DNA from: a virus
IMG/VR virus record: IMGVR_UViG_3300042344_000393
Location: 1-24,939 of that record
Length of the DNA stretch: 24,939 bases
Direction: 5' to 3' (one strand)
Position 1 is the first letter of the stretch; every line of letters starts with the position of its first letter. The translations under genes were made by a program, and so were the position numbers. The notes beneath the pieces are model-generated. The model made no database searches, was not told where the DNA came from, and was given only the letters and a program-made list of their open reading frames with translations. Positions 21,935-24,939 of this stretch are shown piece after piece.

Positions 21935-22931
21935 TAGGCAAGGGGGCCGCAAGGGAGTCGGACTTCTTGCAGTTGCACCTCCAGCACGCCGCCTGGACGT
22001 TGCTAGGACGATGCCCTGGGCCGGAGGGGCCGAACGACAGCGGCACTATGTGGTCGATGGTAGGGCTTCTGGGGTGTGGGGTTTCTGTGTCTCCCACCTT
22101 CGTCCACTTGGGGAGAAGCTCGCATCGGCATATCTGGCAAGTCCAACCGTCACGCCTGAAGATCGACTTCAACGGGAACGACTCGTAGTGACATCCGTAC
22201 TTCCTGCATCGGTACTTGTGGCCGCCAGATCGCATGCCCTGGTTGATGGCGTCAAGGGAGTCGTTTCCCCAGGAGTGGAACCAGACGGCTAGCTGCTCAT
22301 CCAGAGTAGAGCCGCGTCGATTTGTCAGCCGAGCACATGGGAGGCGAAGACGCCTCGCCTCGAACGCGCACTCTCTCGTGCAATATTTCCCTGAGTTCCT
22401 CCCGGTCGATCTCTTGCGGAACGGCTTCTGGCAGCACAGGCACTGTAGGGTGGCCGGCTTCCTAACGCCGATCCTCGAGGATCGGGCGCAGGCGAATGAG
22501 CAGAACGTCTGAGTTCGGCCTCTTCTCCTAAAATGCCGGCCGCACTTAGGGCATTGCTTCGTGACTCGGTGCGGCTCGTATCGGCACTTCTTGCTGCAAA
22601 ATAAGGCGTTCTTTAGCCCTGCAAACCGCTCGCCGCATCGAGCGCAAGACCTGTCGACAAGCTTTCTCCGGCTCTTGGCACGCTTCCTGCACTCACCAGA
22701 GCAGTATCGCCGTGCTCGCCCGCGTGACCTCAAGTCCTGCAACACCTCGCGACCGCATACGACGCATGGTGCTGAAATTGGCTTTGGCGGCCTGCCGTCG
22801 CTTTTCTTGTAGCACTCGCGAGAGCAGTAGACGCGCGGCCTTGCGCCTCGCGAGGGTGGAACCGGCGAGCCGCAGACTGGGCATTGCTTGCCATCCTTGG
22901 CATCTTCTCCGGCGTCTCCACGCACACCCAA
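21927..22931 (-). CDS. HNH endonuclease with five tandem zinc knuckles (up to 334 aa)
   Basis: Five treble-clef-like units of the form CxxC-(12-17)-CxxxC fill the first 190 residues: Cys17/20/36/40, 56/59/77/81, 96/99/112/116, 127/130/144/148, 164/167/184/188. The HNH domain follows: SIFRRDGWTCQICRCELLPK (Cys265/268), TIDHIVPLSFGG-like with Asp293-His294, and HRPSNVQAACWRCNCKKSD (Asn311, Cys316/319), a complete beta-beta-alpha metal motif. The start is TTG 22931 or GTG 22925; neither has a strong ribosome binding site. HNH proteins beside terminases are known partners in DNA packaging and cos cleavage in HK97-type phages. A homing-type endonuclease is the alternative. Its stop lies 11 nt before the small terminase ATG. 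Confidence 0.9.
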   Translation of the reverse strand: MGVRGDAGEDAKDGKQCPVCGSPVPPSRGARPRVYCSRECYKKSDGRPPKPISAPCVVCGREVLQDLRSRGRARRYCSGECRKRAKSRRKLVDRSCARCGERFAGLKNALFCSKKCRYEPHRVTKQCPKCGRHFRRRGRTQTFCSFACARSSRIGVRKPATLQCLCCQKPFRKRSTGRNSGKYCTRECAFEARRLRLPCARLTNRRGSTLDEQLAVWFHSWGNDSLDAINQGMRSGGHKYRCRKYGCHYESFPLKSIFRRDGWTCQICRCELLPKWTKVGDTETPHPRSPTIDHIVPLSFGPSGPGHRPSNVQAACWRCNCKKSDSLAAPLPTQ

Positions 22932-23133
22932 AGCCTACCGGCGGAGAGTATTTTCTCCAAACCGACAGGCCCAGCAAAAAGGGTACGCTCTCCGGGGCGC
23001 ACGCCCCTAGGGACATGCGGTCTGTGCTCGAAACCCCCACAACGGCGGCCCCCCTTCCTGGGGGTCGATGATGCGGCGCGTCCACACCACCGTGCGCGGC
23101 CCGCGACCGCGCGCATTCGCGTTTCCTAAGTGT

Positions 23134-23246
23134 CTAGTGGCCGCACGAACCACCACGAAACGCGGAAAACATTAGGTACACTTGACGCGATGGATTGCCG
23201 ATACTAGGCTTGTGTTCGTGCGGGCCGCGCGGCTCGCGACCACTAG
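23134..23246. repeat. Long-range inverted repeat flanking the rightward promoter
   Basis: The left arm CTAGTGGCCGCACGAAC (23134-23150) is matched in reverse complement by GTTCGTGCGG (23214-23223) and CCACTAG (23240-23246). The right arm is split by a 16-nt insert that itself contains the palindrome GCCGCGCGGC. The candidate promoter lies between the arms. Confidence 0.7.
23182..23210 (+). promoter_or_regulatory. Candidate sigma70-type promoter for the rightward module
   Basis: TTGACG (23182-23187) matches the -35 consensus in five of six places, and 17 nt further lies TAGGCT (23205-23210), a weak -10 with the key T, A and final T. Transcription from here would give a leader of about 50 nt before the ATG at 23264. 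No other good pair was seen upstream of these genes. Confidence 0.5.
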
Positions 23247-23263
23247 TGCGAAAGGATGACGAT

Positions 23264-23623
23264 ATGAAAGCGGTTCAAGTGTGGCGGGATGGTACAGAAT
23301 GGTTTGAACTGTGGGCGGATCGGGAGGTGGTCGATATCGTATCGACCCGCGAAGAGGCGACCGCGCAGGGCGCGACCACGTTCATCGAAACCGAAGAGCC
23401 GCGTTTCTTCGTTCGCGACGAAAGCGGTCGCGGCTGGTGTGCGGAGTGGAGGTATACCGACATCACGAACGAAGAGCGCGAATACCGTGAAGAGGGAACC
23501 GATACCGACTGCGCTGGAAACGAAATAGAGTTTCAATCGTTCGGCGAATGGCTAGACTCTTCGGACGCTGGCGACACGTTCGACCATTCGGACCAGATGT
23601 ACACTGTAACCCGTATCAATTGA
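23264..23623 (+). CDS. Small acidic protein of unknown function (119 aa)
   Basis: ATG 23264 has GAAAGGA 7 nt before it. The frame is open 23 codons further upstream, but that stretch covers the promoter and has no binding site. The product is strongly acidic, with VQVWRDGTEWFELWADREVV, then FFVRDESGRGWCAEWRY and a C-terminal FGEWLDSSDAGDTFDHSDQM. It looks like a small alpha/beta protein with many aromatic residues. Phage-encoded acidic proteins of this size are often early gene products or DNA mimics, but nothing here proves that. It is the first gene of the rightward unit. The stop codon forms part of the repeated leader of the next gene. Confidence 0.72.
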   Translation: MKAVQVWRDGTEWFELWADREVVDIVSTREEATAQGATTFIETEEPRFFVRDESGRGWCAEWRYTDITNEEREYREEGTDTDCAGNEIEFQSFGEWLDSSDAGDTFDHSDQMYTVTRIN

Positions 23624-23643
23624 ACCACCACCACGAAAGGCTA
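23621..23643 (+). repeat. Repeated intergenic leader with ribosome binding site, copy 1
   Basis: TGAACCACCACCACGAAAGG followed by CTA spans the stop of the first rightward gene and the ribosome binding site (GAAAGG) of the second. The second copy at 23859-23889 has the same ends with extra ACC units. A related string (CGAACCACCACGAAACGCGG) occurs at 23146-23165, upstream of the promoter. Confidence 0.85.
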
Positions 23644-23648
23644 GAACC

Positions 23649-23861
23649 ATGCGCGACCGATTCAATGTAGAAACGTGGGATGCGAATATGCGAGCCGCAA
23701 TCGAACGTAGGGACGGGGATAGGCTCGCGGAATTGATGTACCAGAATGATCGCAACGGATGCTTTTCATACGATGATGTATGTCGCGAATTCGGCAAGAT
23801 GACGCGCGAGAAGTGGCTAGCGGGAACGATTGATTGCGCCGTCCGAATGCTGGACTATTGA
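23649..23861 (+). CDS. Small helical protein of unknown function (70 aa)
   Basis: ATG 23649 has GAAAGG 8 nt before it, within the repeated leader. The protein is mainly helical: NVETWDANMRAAIERRDGDR, LAELMYQNDRNG, then DDVCREFGKMTREKWLAGTI and a C-terminal AVRMLDY. Its layout of short helices with Asn-Gly turns resembles small regulatory proteins of phage early regions. No known family is recognised. It lies between the acidic protein and the Gp88-like gene with spacings of 25 and 34 nt, all on one transcript by appearance. Confidence 0.7.
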   Translation: MRDRFNVETWDANMRAAIERRDGDRLAELMYQNDRNGCFSYDDVCREFGKMTREKWLAGTIDCAVRMLDY

Positions 23862-23889
23862 ACCACCACCACACCACCACGAAAGGCTA
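23859..23889 (+). repeat. Repeated intergenic leader with ribosome binding site, copy 2
   Basis: The stretch runs from the stop of the second rightward gene (TGAACCACCACC) through ACACCACCACGAAAGGCTA, just before the ATG at 23896. Compared with copy 1 it has an 8-nt insertion of the ACC-type unit. Both copies put GAAAGG 6-9 nt before a start codon. Confidence 0.85.
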
Positions 23890-23895
23890 CAAAAC

Positions 23896-24768
23896 ATGAC
23901 TACCGCCATCGACACCCCCACCATCAATCGCTCCGTGCGATCCATCCTTTCCGACAACACGAAACTACGGAAACTCCCGAACGGCCAGAAAGTTATAAAT
24001 GCGGGCGTTACCCTCGCACCATCGAAACGGTCGGGCATCGTAAACGTATGTCCACACGCTACCGCCGCGTGTATCCTAGTTTGCGTGTTGTGGTTTGCGG
24101 GCCGCACCGTTACGCGCACGGTGCGGGAAGCGGCCACGAAGCGGACGCGGTTGTGGTTCTACGATCCGACCACGTTCTACGCTCGCCTCTCGCGTGAACT
24201 GGCCGCGCTCGCGCGCAAAGCGGCCCGTGATGGTGTGCGGGCATTCTGTCGCACGAACGTTGCTAGCGACATTGAACACCCGCACGAAGTGTATAGCGAT
24301 CATCCTTCGATTACGTTCTACAACTACACGAAGAACGAAGACCACGCCCGCGCATATGGTCGCGGAGAGTTGCCCGCGAACTACCACGTTTCCTATTCCG
24401 TTTCGGAGCGTACCACGTTCGCGACCGCTCGCGAATTGAACGCGGCTGGCGTGAATCTGGTGGTGGTATTCGACAGCCACTACTTCGGCCCGCTCCACCG
24501 TTTCGGTATCGTCCCCGCGACCGTTCGTTTCGTGTCGCGCACCACGGGGGAATCGTTCACGGTAGAAACCGTGGACGGGGACATTCATGATCTTCGCACG
24601 CCCGAATTCGATGGTAGGGGCGTGGTGGTCGCTCTTCGTGCGAAGAGCGGAAAGACACTCCGCGAGCGTGCGAAGTCTATGGGGTTTATCAAACAGTTTC
24701 CCGCTGGTGCGCGGTGGTTCGTCGATGAATACGTTCGCGATGGTGTCGCCATCATCGAACTAGCCTAG
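23896..24768 (+). CDS. Gp88-like phage protein (290 aa)
   Basis: ATG 23896 has GAAAGG about 9 nt upstream, within the repeated leader; an open extension of 22 codons upstream overlaps the previous gene and is excluded. The N-terminal part has NTKLRKLPNGQKVINAGVTL, then APSKRSGIVNVCPHATAACI with Cys52, Cys59 and Cys63, and a helix from REAATKRTRLWFYDP to LARKAARD. The middle has a strand-loop series: VRAFCRTNVASDIEHP, ITFYNYTKN, NYHVSYSVSE and VNLVVVFD, which looks like a barrel. This is the layout of the Gp88-type proteins widespread in phages, whose biochemical role is not established. The cysteines could bind a metal or cluster. The assignment is from memory of the family pattern. Confidence 0.65.
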   Translation: MTTAIDTPTINRSVRSILSDNTKLRKLPNGQKVINAGVTLAPSKRSGIVNVCPHATAACILVCVLWFAGRTVTRTVREAATKRTRLWFYDPTTFYARLSRELAALARKAARDGVRAFCRTNVASDIEHPHEVYSDHPSITFYNYTKNEDHARAYGRGELPANYHVSYSVSERTTFATARELNAAGVNLVVVFDSHYFGPLHRFGIVPATVRFVSRTTGESFTVETVDGDIHDLRTPEFDGRGVVVALRAKSGKTLRERAKSMGFIKQFPAGARWFVDEYVRDGVAIIELA

Positions 24769-24786
24769 TTCGCTCGCGACCGCACG

Positions 24787-24825
24787 AAGCGGCCCGCACT
24801 ACTCGCGAGAGTGTGCGGGCCGCTT
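24787..24825 (+). terminator. Strong hairpin after the Gp88-like gene
   Basis: AAGCGGCCCGCAC and GTGCGGGCCGCTT form a perfect 13-bp stem. Between them, after one unpaired T, ACTC-GCGA-GAGT makes a further 4 bp closed by a GNRA-type loop. It starts 18 nt after the stop codon. There is no T-run after it, so it is either a non-canonical terminator or a 3'-end stabiliser. Confidence 0.7.
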
Positions 24826-24832
24826 GCAATTG

Positions 24833-24939
24833 CGGGCCGCAGCATCGACCACCACGCTCGCACCAGCGGGCCGCAGCATCGACCACCACGCTCGCACCAG
24901 CGGGCCGCAGCATCGACCACCACGCTCGCACCAGCGGGC
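24833..24939. repeat. 34-bp tandem repeat array reaching the end of the window
   Basis: Three identical units of 34 bp (24833-24866, 24867-24900, 24901-24934) and the first 5 nt of a fourth. Each begins CGGGCCGCAGCATCGACC and ends CACCACGCTCGCACCAG, with the halves overlapping by one C. The GCGGGCCGC core repeats the 3' arm of the preceding hairpin, and ACCACCACG repeats the rightward gene leaders. There are no unique spacers, so this is not a CRISPR array. The true copy number is unknown because the window stops inside it. Confidence 0.95.

Larger units (their letters stand above)
22932..23263. other. Divergent intergenic region between the two transcription units
   Basis: This 332-bp gap separates the leftward structural operon from the rightward module. 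I see no gene in it. It holds several dyads: GGAGA-GTATTT-TCTCC (22943-22958), GGGGC-GCAC-GCCCC (22994-23007), a C-run/G-run hairpin (23050-23064), a 10-bp palindrome GCCGCGCGGC (23224-23233) and a long-range inverted repeat (23134-23246). A candidate rightward promoter lies near its right end. No convincing leftward promoter was found for the structural operon, although one is expected here or further right. Confidence 0.6.

Noticed and set aside
22943-22958. Dyad GGAGA-GTATTT-TCTCC as terminator or leftward promoter element
   Set aside because: The stem has only 5 bp, there is no T-run, and no -35/-10 pair with proper spacing was found on the minus strand.
24833-24939. CRISPR array
   Set aside because: The 34-bp units are directly joined with no unique spacers, and no cas gene is present.
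1-24939. tRNA, rRNA, integrase, att sites or insertion sequences
   Set aside because: I read both strands for these and saw no cloverleaf, no conserved recombinase motif and no terminal inverted repeats with a transposase. Short or diverged examples could be missed by eye.

Overview
The window is a stretch of a tailed-phage genome (or a prophage with the same gene order) from a GC-rich host. It holds the complete HK97-type DNA packaging, head, connector and tail morphogenesis module of a siphovirus on the minus strand. The long tape measure protein, the lambda-like G/GT chaperone pair and the absence of sheath or baseplate-wedge genes point to a long non-contractile tail. The exact host cannot be read from the sequence. 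Ribosome binding sites are strong and of the GGAGG type. I see no integrase, repressor, lysis, replication or tRNA gene here.

Minus strand, in order of transcription (right to left): HNH endonuclease with a zinc-knuckle array (22931-21927), small terminase, large terminase, portal, prohead protease with two extra C-terminal domains, HK97-fold major capsid protein, a probable decoration protein, a GT-A glycosyltransferase, a small protein, gp6-like connector, two related small beta-rich proteins, head-tail adaptor, HK97 gp10-like protein, DUF3168 tail terminator, two tandem tail-tube-like paralogues, chaperone G and its -1 frameshift fusion GT, tape measure, a third member of the beta-rich family, two tail-tip proteins of unknown family, an 1148-residue cysteine-rich tip/fibre protein, and the start of a zinc-ribbon gene that runs off the left edge. 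Almost every junction is an ATGA, GTGA, TGATG or TAATG overlap, so the genes are probably co-transcribed and translationally coupled. The main breaks are structured leaders before the capsid gene (165 nt) and before the glycosyltransferase (79 nt).

Plus strand (about 23.1 kb to the right edge): a divergent module of different composition with three genes. Two are small unknown acidic proteins and one is a Gp88-like phage protein. They sit behind a candidate sigma70-type promoter and have a repeated intergenic leader that carries the ribosome binding site. The module ends in a very strong hairpin, then a 34-bp tandem repeat array that reaches the end of the window.

Strongest observations beyond routine annotation: a complete programmed -1 frameshift signal (GGGAAAA, 13-nt spacer, 16-bp stem) at the tail chaperone genes; an exact 99-bp in-frame duplication in the tape measure; a glycosyltransferase with intact catalytic motifs inside the head operon; a family of small beta-rich proteins present three times; and the repeat-rich divergent module on the right.
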